From positions 1-40,709 of the forward strand of contig JAQVHY010000012.1 of assembly GCA_028695935.1 (NCBI GenBank): a DNA stretch of 40,709 bases. Direction: 5' to 3'. The position numbers and the translations under genes are program-made. Each line of letters starts with the position of its first letter. Positions within the stretch are counted from its first letter, which is position 1. The notes under the pieces were generated by a model, which searched no databases, had not been told where the DNA came from, and worked only from the letters and a program-made list of their open reading frames with translations. This stretch comes from Desulfobacca sp. Its GTDB lineage: Bacteria > Desulfobacterota > Desulfobaccia > Desulfobaccales > Desulfobaccaceae. This document shows, in pieces, positions 1 through 7,990 of this stretch.

Positions 1-207
1 AAACTGGCGGGCTACTGCGGCGGTGGTGGCCCCGATAGCCTCAGCTTCGGATTCTTTGACGTTGCCGAAGAATTTCAGGGTCAGATGAATGTTGCCTACC
101 GGCACCCAGCGCACGTCGGCATTGCTCTTTTTCAGTTGTTCCTGAACCTGGGTCAAGCCTTTCTGATGACTGCCAGGTAGATCAATGGCCAGAAAGGCGC
201 GAATCAT
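1..207 (-). CDS. thpR: RNA 2',3'-cyclic phosphodiesterase (ThpR/LigT family), C-terminus outside window
   Basis: Only the first 69 codons are present; the rest lies beyond the left edge. The protein begins MIRAFLAIDLP and carries NIHLTLKFFGN at about residues 42-52, which holds the first of the two HxTx catalytic motifs of the 2H phosphoesterase family. The family hydrolyses 2',3'-cyclic phosphates on RNA ends and can ligate tRNA halves in vitro; the cellular role is not settled. The ATG at 207 lies inside the end of cinA (26-base overlap), so the two are translationally linked. The pgpA-cinA-thpR order is common in related bacteria, often with recA next, but that cannot be seen here. The second HxTx motif is also outside the window. 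Confidence 0.9.
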   Translation of the reverse strand, partial: MIRAFLAIDLPGSHQKGLTQVQEQLKKSNADVRWVPVGNIHLTLKFFGNVKESEAEAIGATTAAVARQF

Positions 208-1438
208 GCTGTAACTCCCGTCGCAGCCAATCCAGCGCGGTCTGCGCGGTCAAGGTTTTGATCTGCTCCCGGTTGCCATGGAACTGGCAGTGCCGGGTCT
301 GGACCTGGTCAGACTTAGCCAGACCGAGATAGACCGTGCCCACCGGCTTTTCCGGGCTGCCCCCGCTAGGCCCGGCAATCCCGGTCACCGCCAGGGCTAC
401 CGGGGTGTGAAACAGTTCTTTAACTCCCAGGGCCATGGCCCGGGCGGTTTGCGCGCTGACCGCGCCATGCTGGTCCAGGGTTGCCGGGGAGACCTGAAGT
501 AGTTCCATTTTGGCCTGATTGCTGTAAGTTACCACGCCTCCCATGAAGTAATCCGAGGCCCCCGGGACGTTGGTCAGCCGATGGCTGATCAGGCCGCCGC
601 TGCAAGACTCGGCCACCGCCAGGGTGAGGTGCTGGGCGCGTAGGCTCTGGCCCACCAGTTCTTCCAGGGTAACGGCATCGGTCCCCAACAGGGCATCGCC
701 GGCCGCGTCCGCCAAATCTTGGGTCAGCCGGTCTAAGGTGGCTTCTAGAACCCGCGGTTCGGGTCCGCGCATGGTCAGGCACAGGTGGTTTTCCGGGAAA
801 TTGGGGTATAAGCCGACGCTAACCATTGGATTATCTTTGCACACCTTATCGAGCAAGACCTCTAATTGGGTTTCGGTCAGTCCAAACATTCTTAAGGTCC
901 GTTGACAGACACTCTGTCCGCCCGAAGACAGACTAAGCAGGGGGGGCAAGACAAAGAGATCGAACAACATCTGCATCTGCTCCGGCACTCCGGGTAAAAA
1001 GTAGAGCCAGGTATTCTCATATTTTAAGGAAAACCCGCAGGCCGCCCCGCCCGGATCCAAAATTAGCGCGCCCTCCGGCACCAGGGCCAGGCGGGCATAA
1101 CGCTCTTCCCAAGGCAAGCCCCGCACCTGGAGGCAATCCTTAATCCGCCGCAGCAGGTAGTCATCAAGGCGTAAGGGGAGGTTTAAGGTTTGAGCCGCGG
1201 CGGCTACCGTAATATCATCTTCGGTTGGTCCCAGGCCGCCAGTAATAATGATAAATTGCGAGCGTTGCAGCCCCTGACGTAGAGTCTCCTGAAACCGGGC
1301 CACCTCATCCCCCAAGATAGTGACGCATTGCAATATCAGGCCGGCATCATGGAGCCGGGCCGCGGCGTACGGGGAATTGGTATCGGCGACTCGACCACTG
1401 ATTAATTCAGTACCGGTGGCAATAATTTCTCCGTGCAT
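182..1438 (-). CDS. cinA: CinA: competence/damage-inducible protein with nicotinamide-nucleotide amidohydrolase domain
   Basis: The 418-residue protein has the two usual CinA domains. The N-terminal molybdopterin-binding-like domain (about 1-170) starts MHGEIIATGTELISG and has GGLGPTEDD at 67-75; in homologues it shows ADP-ribose pyrophosphatase activity. The C-terminal PncC-type domain (about 260-410) contains AESCSGG, GGVVTYSNQAK and GIAGPSGG, and in the family it deamidates nicotinamide mononucleotide for NAD recycling. I chose the ATG at 1438 because homologues begin at this MxGEIIAxGTE motif; an in-frame start nine codons upstream would overlap pgpA. It sits 5 bases after pgpA and overlaps thpR by 26 bases, so all three are probably one operon. 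Length is normal and both domains look intact. Confidence 0.96.
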   Translation of the reverse strand: MHGEIIATGTELISGRVADTNSPYAAARLHDAGLILQCVTILGDEVARFQETLRQGLQRSQFIIITGGLGPTEDDITVAAAAQTLNLPLRLDDYLLRRIKDCLQVRGLPWEERYARLALVPEGALILDPGGAACGFSLKYENTWLYFLPGVPEQMQMLFDLFVLPPLLSLSSGGQSVCQRTLRMFGLTETQLEVLLDKVCKDNPMVSVGLYPNFPENHLCLTMRGPEPRVLEATLDRLTQDLADAAGDALLGTDAVTLEELVGQSLRAQHLTLAVAESCSGGLISHRLTNVPGASDYFMGGVVTYSNQAKMELLQVSPATLDQHGAVSAQTARAMALGVKELFHTPVALAVTGIAGPSGGSPEKPVGTVYLGLAKSDQVQTRHCQFHGNREQIKTLTAQTALDWLRRELQHDSRLSGH

Positions 1439-1443
1439 GCTTA

Positions 1444-1863
1444 TCAAATTAATTTCAGGACCCATGCCAGCAGAGCCAGCACGATCCAGGCATAGATTCC
1501 GGCCAGGACATCATCCAGCACTATCCCGAGGCCGCCCTTAACTTGGGAATTAATAAGATCAATAGGAAAGGGCTTCCAGATATCCATTACTCGAAACAGC
1601 AGCAGGCCGCCCAGCATCCAGCCCCAGTGACGGGGACAGCCTGCCAGGGTAATTAACAGTCCGACGACTTCATCGATGACAATGGCCGAGGCATCGCTCT
1701 GACCCAGGTAGAATTCGGCCTGCCCGGCCACCCAGATACTCGAGAGCAGCAGGCCTCCCAGCACCGCCCCATATTTGATCGGGGTCAATCCGGCCAGGAA
1801 CCACCACACGGGCAGCGCGGCCATCGAACCCCAGGTGCCGGGCATTAAGGGAAGATAACCCAC
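1444..1863 (-). CDS. pgpA: Phosphatidylglycerophosphatase A (PgpA)
   Basis: This small membrane protein should dephosphorylate phosphatidylglycerophosphate to phosphatidylglycerol at the inner membrane. Family marks are GYLPLMPGTWGS near the start, VIDEVVG in the middle and VLDDVLAGIYAWI near the C-terminus, with four hydrophobic segments. The start is uncertain. GTG at 1863 is the first standard start in frame, but it gives a shorter N-terminus than usual. The frame stays open upstream to 1953 and encodes a plausible helix (ISEAIWAGLTGLTRKLILGW) preceded by an AGGAGA sequence near 1950, with only ATA (1938) or ATT (1926) as possible starts. The stop is 5 bases before cinA. Confidence 0.92.
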   Translation of the reverse strand: MGYLPLMPGTWGSMAALPVWWFLAGLTPIKYGAVLGGLLLSSIWVAGQAEFYLGQSDASAIVIDEVVGLLITLAGCPRHWGWMLGGLLLFRVMDIWKPFPIDLINSQVKGGLGIVLDDVLAGIYAWIVLALLAWVLKLI

Positions 1864-2056
1864 TCCCCCGACCGTAGCCCACCCCAGGATGAGCTTCCTG
1901 GTTAATCCTGTCAGCCCTGCCCAAATAGCCTCGCTTATCGCCCTATCTCCTAATTAACACTTTAAAAATACATGGATTAACTAAAACTGTCAAGCTCGCC
2001 CCTGGGCCGCGGTAGTGTTTCTGATATCGGTCGAGACTGGCTTAACTTAAGCCGGA

Positions 2057-2839
2057 TTAGAGCCGCAAGCCTTCCAGAATCTGGGCATGCAGCAGGCCGT
2101 TGCTGGCCATGACATTGGCCGCGGTGATCTGAAACGGGTCGCCGCTAAAGGTGGACAGTTGCCCCCCGGCTTCGGTAACCACCAAGGCCGCAGCCGCGGT
2201 GTCCCAGGGCTTTAAATTTTCCTCCCAGAACCCATCAAAGCGACCGGCCGCCAGGTAGCACAGGTCCAGGGCGGCGGACCCGGCCCGTCGCACCCCCTGG
2301 GCCCGAGCTACGATCTGACCGAAGCGGCGCATGGTCTCATCAAGGCGCAGTCGGACATCGTAAGGAAAGCCGGTGGCCAATAGCGCCTTGTTCAGCACGG
2401 CAATATCCGATACCCGGATGGGTTGGCCGCCCAGCCAGGCCCCTTGACCGGCCCGGGCCTCAAATAGCTCTTCCCGCAACGGATCGTAAACCACGCCATA
2501 CTGGAGCACACCCTCCTGTTCAAAGGCAATCGACACCGCAAACATCGGGAAGCCATGGGCAAAATTCACGGTGCCGTCCAGGGGGTCGATAATCCACCAA
2601 GGCCCCGGTCTCGCGGCCGAGGTCTGGGGGGTGGTCTGCTCTTCGGCCAGGATCTGATGATCGGGAAAGTGTTTCCGGATTTCGCGGATAATCAATTCCT
2701 GACTTTGCAAATCGCTTTGGGTGACTGGATCGATAACCCCCTTATAAGAGATCTGCTTGGGTTGAAAAAAACCCTGGCGTAAAAGCTGGCCGGCCGCCAA
2801 TGCTGCCTGGCGACCCACCTGCTGAACTTTGTTGAGCAT
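2057..2839 (-). CDS. Inositol monophosphatase family phosphatase (SuhB-like)
   Basis: The 260-residue protein is a full-length member of the Mg-dependent, Li-sensitive inositol monophosphatase family. It shows the metal-binding set: EEQ near residue 60, WIIDPLDGTVNFAHG near 82-96 and PWDTAAAALVVTEAGG near 207-222. Possible substrates in the family are inositol-1-phosphate, fructose-1,6-bisphosphate, 3'-phosphoadenosine 5'-phosphate and NADP; the sequence does not decide between them. A GGAG ribosome site lies 7 bases before the ATG. The gene follows asparaginase by 17 bases and precedes pgpA by about 190 bases, so it probably ends the prenyltransferase-asparaginase transcript or continues into pgpA. 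Confidence 0.93.
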   Translation of the reverse strand: MLNKVQQVGRQAALAAGQLLRQGFFQPKQISYKGVIDPVTQSDLQSQELIIREIRKHFPDHQILAEEQTTPQTSAARPGPWWIIDPLDGTVNFAHGFPMFAVSIAFEQEGVLQYGVVYDPLREELFEARAGQGAWLGGQPIRVSDIAVLNKALLATGFPYDVRLRLDETMRRFGQIVARAQGVRRAGSAALDLCYLAAGRFDGFWEENLKPWDTAAAALVVTEAGGQLSTFSGDPFQITAANVMASNGLLHAQILEGLRL

Positions 2840-2856
2840 TTAAAGGCTCCATTAGA

Positions 2857-3870
2857 TTACTTGGTTAAGTTAAATGCCGGCTTCACTTCACCTACGATAT
2901 TTTTTAGATGATTTTTGATTGACGGGTGATGATAATTGGCTAAGGCGGTGGCCGCGGTTGGGGTCAGGACGCCCAGTTGGTTAAGGATTTCGATGGCGGT
3001 GGGATTAAGGCCCCGGGGCTGGCCATCCGAAATTTTGATTCCCACCCCTAGTCCGGAATCGAGCAGGGCCATGGCATAGCCCCCTTCGGCGCCGGTCTTG
3101 GCAAAGACTTTGCCGGGCAGGGCCTGCATAATATCGGTACAGAGACGGCCGTCCCCGGCAACCAGGCGGGGGTGGGCCAGACTGGCTTGCATCAGGGTAG
3201 CCAGCCCCGCGGTCACCGGGTCGGATGCATCCTTGGTGACCGCGGCCTGGGCTAATCGGGCATAAGCCCAGGCCATCTGGCGCAGGGGCACATAAAATAC
3301 CGGTACCCCGCAGCCATCAATGGCCACGGTAATCTGCTCCCGGGGCACCCCGGTGACCTGGGCGATGGTATCCAGCACCAGTTGCTGGACCGGATGCTGG
3401 GGGTCGGGATAATTATCCACCGGCCAGCCCTGATGCACACAAAGGGCCAGCATGGCCACATGTTTTCCGGCACAATTGTTGTGCATCGGGGTGGGCTTTA
3501 ATCCGGCCTGAGCCAGGGCCTGGGCTGTAGGTCGGTGCGAGGGGGGGTGAATACCGCATCTTAAATGGTCAACGGTCAGACCTAGCCGATCCAGGACTTT
3601 TTGCACCAGGGCGACATGAAAGTCCTGGCCGCTCAAAGAGCCGCACATAATGGCCAACTCCTCGGGACCGAAGTCAAAGGCCGCGGCAGCGCCGGTCAAG
3701 AGCACCGGCAAGGCCTGGATCGGTTTGGCGATCGAGCGCAGGCAGACCCACAGCTCCGGGTCTCCCAGATGATATACCACGCGGCCGGAACCATCGACCA
3801 CCGCGATATGGCCGTGATGCACACTTTCGACCCGGTCCCCCCGGGTAACTTTTACTAGGATTTCTGACAT
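2857..3870 (-). CDS. Asparaginase, Rhizobium etli AnsA-type
   Basis: This 337-residue cytoplasmic protein belongs to the thermolabile asparaginase family typified by Rhizobium etli, unrelated to the E. coli AnsA/AnsB fold. It would hydrolyse L-asparagine to aspartate and ammonia. Seen in the sequence: RSIAKPIQALP at 45-55 with the S-x-x-K pair (Ser46, Lys49), MCGSLSGQ at 75-82, NNCAGKH near 133 with the conserved Cys and Lys, and AKTGAEGGYAM in the C-terminal third. The ATG at 3870 is preceded by GAGGAGA at good spacing; an upstream in-frame ATG at 3888 is less likely. It lies 46 bases after the prenyltransferase gene and 17 bases before the inositol phosphatase gene. Confidence 0.9.
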   Translation of the reverse strand: MSEILVKVTRGDRVESVHHGHIAVVDGSGRVVYHLGDPELWVCLRSIAKPIQALPVLLTGAAAAFDFGPEELAIMCGSLSGQDFHVALVQKVLDRLGLTVDHLRCGIHPPSHRPTAQALAQAGLKPTPMHNNCAGKHVAMLALCVHQGWPVDNYPDPQHPVQQLVLDTIAQVTGVPREQITVAIDGCGVPVFYVPLRQMAWAYARLAQAAVTKDASDPVTAGLATLMQASLAHPRLVAGDGRLCTDIMQALPGKVFAKTGAEGGYAMALLDSGLGVGIKISDGQPRGLNPTAIEILNQLGVLTPTAATALANYHHPSIKNHLKNIVGEVKPAFNLTK

Positions 3871-3916
3871 GATGCTCTCCTCAAACAATCCTTGACAACC
3901 CGAAGTCGTCGGTCGT

Positions 3917-4819
3917 TTATCTGAACCAGACCGCGTAGAGCAGGGCCGTAGTCATGGTCAACCCAAAGAGAAAGTGGGTCAAGATAGTCAAGGCCTGAGC
4001 CGGAATAATTTCCTCATAGGTTTGATAATGACGCCACAGCCGGCGAATGGCCCGAACGGCCAGGGGCAAGGGTAGCAAAGCGGCGAACAGCAGGTCCGGC
4101 AACCAGTAAACCTCCACCAAAAATAGTAAAAAGACAAAGGGTCCCAACATCAGCCCGGCGTAAACCCAGCGGGAGGCCGCTAAGCCGAGTTGCGCCACTA
4201 GATGGTACTTACCCACCTGTCGGTCGGCCTCAAAATCCGGGAACTGGTTGATCCAGATGACCGCGGCAATCAAGAACCCGAAGGGGATGCCGGCCATAAA
4301 GGCCACGGTCTTCAACTTGCCGACCATGACATAATATGTCCCCCAGGTGATCAGCGGCCCGAACACCAGAAAGATGTCCAACTCTCCCAGCCCCCGGCTC
4401 ATTAATTGCAACGGCTGCGCCGAATAGTAGTAGCCGCCCAGCAATCCCAACAGTCCCAAAACCGCCACCAGCGGGCGGCCCAGATAGATTAAGATCAAGC
4501 CCGCGGCAATGGCCAAGCCAAAGAAGGCCAGGGCCATGATTTTAATAGTATGCGCCGAAAATTGCTGATTCTGGATAACCCGGCTGCCGCCACTGAACGG
4601 GGTTATTTTTAGATTGAGAGGATCACTGCCCTGAGCGTCGAAATAGTCGTTGATCAGGTTGGCCCCCAAATGTAAAGAGCCTACCCCCAGCAGGGTCAGC
4701 CCCAGCAAGAGCAAATCGCCGGTCTTTTCGGCCCAATAAGCCAAGGCCCCGCCGGCCAACACCGGCATCAGGGAGCCGGTCAGAAACGGCAATCGCAAAG
4801 CTTGCACATAGATATTCAT
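3917..4819 (-). CDS. UbiA-family prenyltransferase, MenA-like
   Basis: The 300-residue integral membrane protein has about eight or nine hydrophobic helices and both aspartate-rich motifs of the UbiA family: NDYFDAQGSD at 57-66, and NQFPDFEADRQVGK near 190-203. These bind Mg-diphosphate of the prenyl donor. The second motif resembles 1,4-dihydroxy-2-naphthoate prenyltransferases (MenA), so menaquinone synthesis is the likeliest role, but no other men gene is near. The start at 4819 has AAGGAG 6 bases upstream; an upstream in-frame ATG at 4894 would add 25 residues unlike the family. It is the first gene of the minus-strand run. Confidence 0.88.
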   Translation of the reverse strand: MNIYVQALRLPFLTGSLMPVLAGGALAYWAEKTGDLLLLGLTLLGVGSLHLGANLINDYFDAQGSDPLNLKITPFSGGSRVIQNQQFSAHTIKIMALAFFGLAIAAGLILIYLGRPLVAVLGLLGLLGGYYYSAQPLQLMSRGLGELDIFLVFGPLITWGTYYVMVGKLKTVAFMAGIPFGFLIAAVIWINQFPDFEADRQVGKYHLVAQLGLAASRWVYAGLMLGPFVFLLFLVEVYWLPDLLFAALLPLPLAVRAIRRLWRHYQTYEEIIPAQALTILTHFLFGLTMTTALLYAVWFR

Positions 4820-4904
4820 CTGCTTCTCCTTCGGCAAGGTGATTATAAGGGGAATCGACCAAGGCGTCAACGCTTGAGCGGCGTCGGTGTCCATTATTTA
4901 ATCA

Positions 4905-4932
4905 TTGATAAATCAGTAGGCCTAAATATAAT
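4905..4932 (+). promoter_or_regulatory. Candidate sigma-70 promoter
   Basis: TTGATA at 4905-4910 and a perfect TATAAT at 4927-4932 are separated by 16 bases. It points to the acyl-CoA synthetase gene about 265 bases downstream, which would give a long leader containing the paired-hairpin repeat at 5031-5084. No start site is shown, so this remains a prediction. Confidence 0.4.
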
Positions 4933-5030
4933 AGCTTTAAATACATTAGGTCACAGATAACCTGATATGCTAACTATTTGTAAAGCATTGATTGCTGTTT
5001 ACCCTGGGTTGTAGAAAATTTAATAAGACA

Positions 5031-5084
5031 AGTGGAACAGGCTTCCAGCCTGTTCGAGTGCACCGGCAAGATGCCGGTGCCACT
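5031..5084. repeat. Paired-hairpin, REP-like palindromic element
   Basis: Two perfect hairpins stand side by side. The first has 8-bp arms AACAGGCT/AGCCTGTT (5036-5054, 3-base loop). The second has 8-bp arms GCACCGGC/GCCGGTGC (5060-5080, 5-base loop). The whole unit is bordered by AGTGG (5031-5035) and CCACT (5080-5084), which pair with each other. This cruciform-like layout is typical of dispersed extragenic palindromes. Only one copy is in the window. It lies between the divergent prenyltransferase and acyl-CoA synthetase genes. Confidence 0.7.
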
Positions 5085-5196
5085 AAAAAAAGTTAGTAGA
5101 TAAATTAAGAAACAACCTAAGTTTTGACGGCGTGATGCTTCATGCCAGGGTAGGATTAGACAAATCCGTCCCTAACCAATAGTCCAAAGGAGGAAA

Positions 5197-7287
5197 ATGG
5201 TGCGTGCCTTATTCTCGCCCCAATCGGTGGCCTTGATCGGAGTGCCACGGCAGACCGGCGTGGGAGCCTATAATGGTTTAGAAATGCTGTTGCGTTATGG
5301 TTATCAGGGGAAAATCTTTGTAGTCCATCCCAAGGCCACCGAAATTCTGGGTTATCCGGCCTACCCCCGAGTCCTGGAGGTGCCCGAGATCCCGGAATTA
5401 GCGGTCATTGCCGTGGGTCGGGACCGGGTCTTACCGGTCCTGCAAGACTGTCTGGTCCACGGCATCCGGTGGATTATCATTATCTCGCAGGGCTTTGCCG
5501 ATGCCGATGATCAAGGCCGGGAATTGCAGTCCCAATTAGTAAGCGAGGCCCGGCGCTATGGCGCCCGGATCCTGGGGCCCAATACCATGGGCAGCATGAA
5601 CGCCTTTGCCGGGTTTACCACGGCCTTCGTGGATCGGCCCCGTGACCCCAATCCGCCGCGGGTCACGTTGGTGGCTCAGAGTGGCGCGCCCCAGGTCGGG
5701 TCCGAGTCTTTTATCGGCCCTCTGGGCCAGGGCATTGACCTGGGCAACGCCGCTGATTTAGGATTCGTCGAGCTGTTGGAATATTTGGAACATGACCCCG
5801 AAACCGAGCTGATCGTGTTGCATATGGAGGGTTTAGTCGAAGGCCGGAAATTTTTGGAGGTGGCCTCCCGGATCAACCGGCGCAAACCCATTATCGTCTT
5901 TAAAACCGGACGCAGTGAAGCCGGGGCGCAGGCCGCGCTGTCGCATACCGGCTCGCTGGTAGGGGAGGACGCGGTATTTAGTGCCGCCTTTGCCCGGGCC
6001 GGTCTGGTCCGAGTTTTTAGTGCCACCGAGCTGTTGGATACGGTCCAGGCCTTCCGTAAACTTCCGCCGTTAAAAGGCCCCCGGCTGGGGGTAGCGACGG
6101 CCAGTGGTGCCTTGGGCATCATGGCGGTAGATGCCCTGAGCCAGGAGGGGCTAAGCCTGGGACGGTTAAACAAGACCACCCGTAAAATGTTGGAAGATAA
6201 AGGTCCTTACTGGCACCGGCTGCACAATCCGGTAGATCTGTGGCCCATCGGCATGGTCAGCGGTGATTTTATCGGCTGCGTGGAAACCGCGCTCAGCGGC
6301 TTTCTGGCTGACCCGGAAATTGACGGGGTTGTGGGCCTGTTACCGGCTCTGGCCTCGCCTTTGCATCAGGACCTGTTGACCACGCCCAAGATGATCAATC
6401 GCCTGGGCCCGGAGCGGGTCGCCAAACCCCTGGTGCTGTCGGTCTATGGCGATCACCGCGAGCAGACCTGCCGGGATTTAGAGCCGGTGCCGGGAGTAGC
6501 CTGCTATCCTAGCGTCGAGCGGGCCATGGCGGCCTTAGGCCAGCTGTACCGTTATCACCAGGCCGTCAATTCTAGGCCGGAGACGCTATTCCAGGAGAAA
6601 GTAGTTGCTACTCATGTCCAACCGCCGCGCCTAACCAAAGAGCCGGTGCTGCTGGGCCAGGCCGCGCTGGATTTTCTGGCCGCCTTTGATATTCCCATCC
6701 TTGCCAGCCGCTTGACCCAGACCGAATCGGAAGCGGTGGACATTGCTGAAAATTATGGCTACCCGGTAGTTCTCAAGGTGGTGTCGCCCCAGTGGCTCCA
6801 TAAATCTGATCTGGGTGGGGTGCTGCTCAATCTTTCCGGTCCGGACCAGGTGCACCGCGGGTTTCAGCGCCTGCAAGCCGCGGTCGAATGCCACACCCCG
6901 GGGGCCACCCTGGAAGGCATCCTGGTGCAAAAGCAGCTCCAGGGCAAGGAGCTATTGTTGGGTATCAAACAAGATGCCACCTTTGGCCCGGTAATAGTCT
7001 GCGGTTTGGGCGGTATTTATACCGAAATCTTACAGGATGTGGCCCAGAATCTGGCCCCGGTGACGGTCGCCCAGGCGCAGGCCATGCTGGTCAGCTTAAG
7101 GGCCTATCCGCTGCTCTTAGGCGTGCGCGGCGAGCCGCCGGTGGCCCTGGAGGAACTGGCCCAGGCCATTGCCAAACTGTCGGATTTGGCGCTAAGCGTG
7201 ACCGACCTGAAGGAACTGGATATCAACCCCCTGATTGCTACCCCGCAAGGGTGCTGGGCGGTAGATGCGCGCCTGGTCTGGCAGTAG
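5197..7287 (+). CDS. NDP-forming acyl/acetyl-CoA synthetase, fused alpha and beta subunits
   Basis: The 696-residue protein matches ADP-forming acetyl-CoA synthetase with both subunits in one chain. Residues 1-130 form the CoA-binding domain (SPQSVALIGVP near 7-17), followed by the ligase CoA domains with ARILGPNTMGSMN near 123-135, VAQSGAPQVG near 159-168 and SHTGSLVGEDAVF near 249-261, where His250 is the expected phosphorylated residue. An ATP-grasp domain fills about 480-696 (PVVLKVVSPQWLHKSDLGG, ELDINPL). The reaction interconverts acyl-CoA, ADP and phosphate with free acid, CoA and ATP; in anaerobes this often makes ATP from acetyl-CoA. AGGAGG precedes the ATG by 5 bases. It is transcribed alone, divergent from the prenyltransferase operon. 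Substrate range cannot be read from sequence. Confidence 0.93.
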   Translation: MVRALFSPQSVALIGVPRQTGVGAYNGLEMLLRYGYQGKIFVVHPKATEILGYPAYPRVLEVPEIPELAVIAVGRDRVLPVLQDCLVHGIRWIIIISQGFADADDQGRELQSQLVSEARRYGARILGPNTMGSMNAFAGFTTAFVDRPRDPNPPRVTLVAQSGAPQVGSESFIGPLGQGIDLGNAADLGFVELLEYLEHDPETELIVLHMEGLVEGRKFLEVASRINRRKPIIVFKTGRSEAGAQAALSHTGSLVGEDAVFSAAFARAGLVRVFSATELLDTVQAFRKLPPLKGPRLGVATASGALGIMAVDALSQEGLSLGRLNKTTRKMLEDKGPYWHRLHNPVDLWPIGMVSGDFIGCVETALSGFLADPEIDGVVGLLPALASPLHQDLLTTPKMINRLGPERVAKPLVLSVYGDHREQTCRDLEPVPGVACYPSVERAMAALGQLYRYHQAVNSRPETLFQEKVVATHVQPPRLTKEPVLLGQAALDFLAAFDIPILASRLTQTESEAVDIAENYGYPVVLKVVSPQWLHKSDLGGVLLNLSGPDQVHRGFQRLQAAVECHTPGATLEGILVQKQLQGKELLLGIKQDATFGPVIVCGLGGIYTEILQDVAQNLAPVTVAQAQAMLVSLRAYPLLLGVRGEPPVALEELAQAIAKLSDLALSVTDLKELDINPLIATPQGCWAVDARLVWQ

Positions 7288-7344
7288 AGGAGTAATGAAT
7301 CAAAAAACCCGGTTCCCGCTTCACTATGATTCAAAATGTTGGTG

Positions 7345-7812
7345 TTAAAAACTTAGCGGCTTTCCAGGGACTTCCAAAGTACCTTTGACCATCTCAGTCA
7401 TAGTCTGGGGCCGGCAGATGGTGGGGCATAAAAGTTCTTTGACGCCCCTGCGAAACTCTTGTTTCTCGATTGGCTTGTGGGTTCCGAAGACAATCTCTAG
7501 ATCAGGATAGGACTCATTAATAAATTTTTGATATTTTTCGATGAAAGGGCAAAGCGCGGTCATACAATAGGAAAAATGGAGAGCGTCTAGTTTGAACTCG
7601 GCGACCGCTTGGACTCGCCTTAAAATCTTTTCCGGAGCAGCAAGAGTTGGACATCCTGCACAATTGATGAGTCCGATAAGGTCAAGCGGCTCTTCTTTGG
7701 CGTAGCGGGCAAACAAACCCCGCCGTTTTCTAAGATCGCCGAGGCATACCACCGCAGCACAGTTGGTTTCCTGGGTACAGTTTGAGCAGGTGAGAATTGC
7801 AATGCGAGCCAT
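7345..7812 (-). CDS. CGGC-domain protein with a CAGC variant motif
   Basis: The 155-residue protein is cysteine-rich and matches the CGGC-domain family, small putative metal- or cluster-binding proteins of anaerobes with no proven function. It begins MARIAILTCSNCTQETNC, with cysteines at 9, 12, 18 and 23. The namesake motif is present as NCAGCPT (Cys51, Cys54), with Ala in place of the first Gly. Further cysteines follow in FSYCMTALCPF and near the C-terminus. AGGAGA lies before the ATG. The gene converges on the acyl-CoA synthetase gene and stands about 180 bases downstream of the Fe-S/DUF3786 gene on the same strand, so it may share its transcript. Confidence 0.82.
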   Translation of the reverse strand: MARIAILTCSNCTQETNCAAVVCLGDLRKRRGLFARYAKEEPLDLIGLINCAGCPTLAAPEKILRRVQAVAEFKLDALHFSYCMTALCPFIEKYQKFINESYPDLEIVFGTHKPIEKQEFRRGVKELLCPTICRPQTMTEMVKGTLEVPGKPLSF

Positions 7813-7990
7813 AGACGTTCTCCTTTCAAGAAATCAATGCGGCTAGATCAATCATGATCTTTAAATAACCCCTAGTAATTTATAAGCATTTATGAATTTT
7901 GATAAATAAACTTACCAACCTAATATTTCAAGGTTAGACAGGCCCTCTCCGCCCCCTGAGCGCTAACCTGGCCTTAAGCCCCTGGCCAGA

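Noticed and set aside
5676-6179. Minus-strand 167-codon frame
   Set aside because: Entirely antisense to the acyl-CoA synthetase gene; its sequence is a shadow of that coding frame.
7296-7333. 7-bp inverted repeat TGAATCA/TGATTCA between convergent genes
   Set aside because: Too short and AT-rich to call a terminator; no T run at the right place on the plus strand.
7931-7989. Overlapping short inverted repeats (AGGTTAG/CTAACCT and CTGGCC/GGCCAG) after the Fe-S/DUF3786 gene
   Set aside because: Stems of 6-7 bp without a T run; could be chance in GC-rich DNA.
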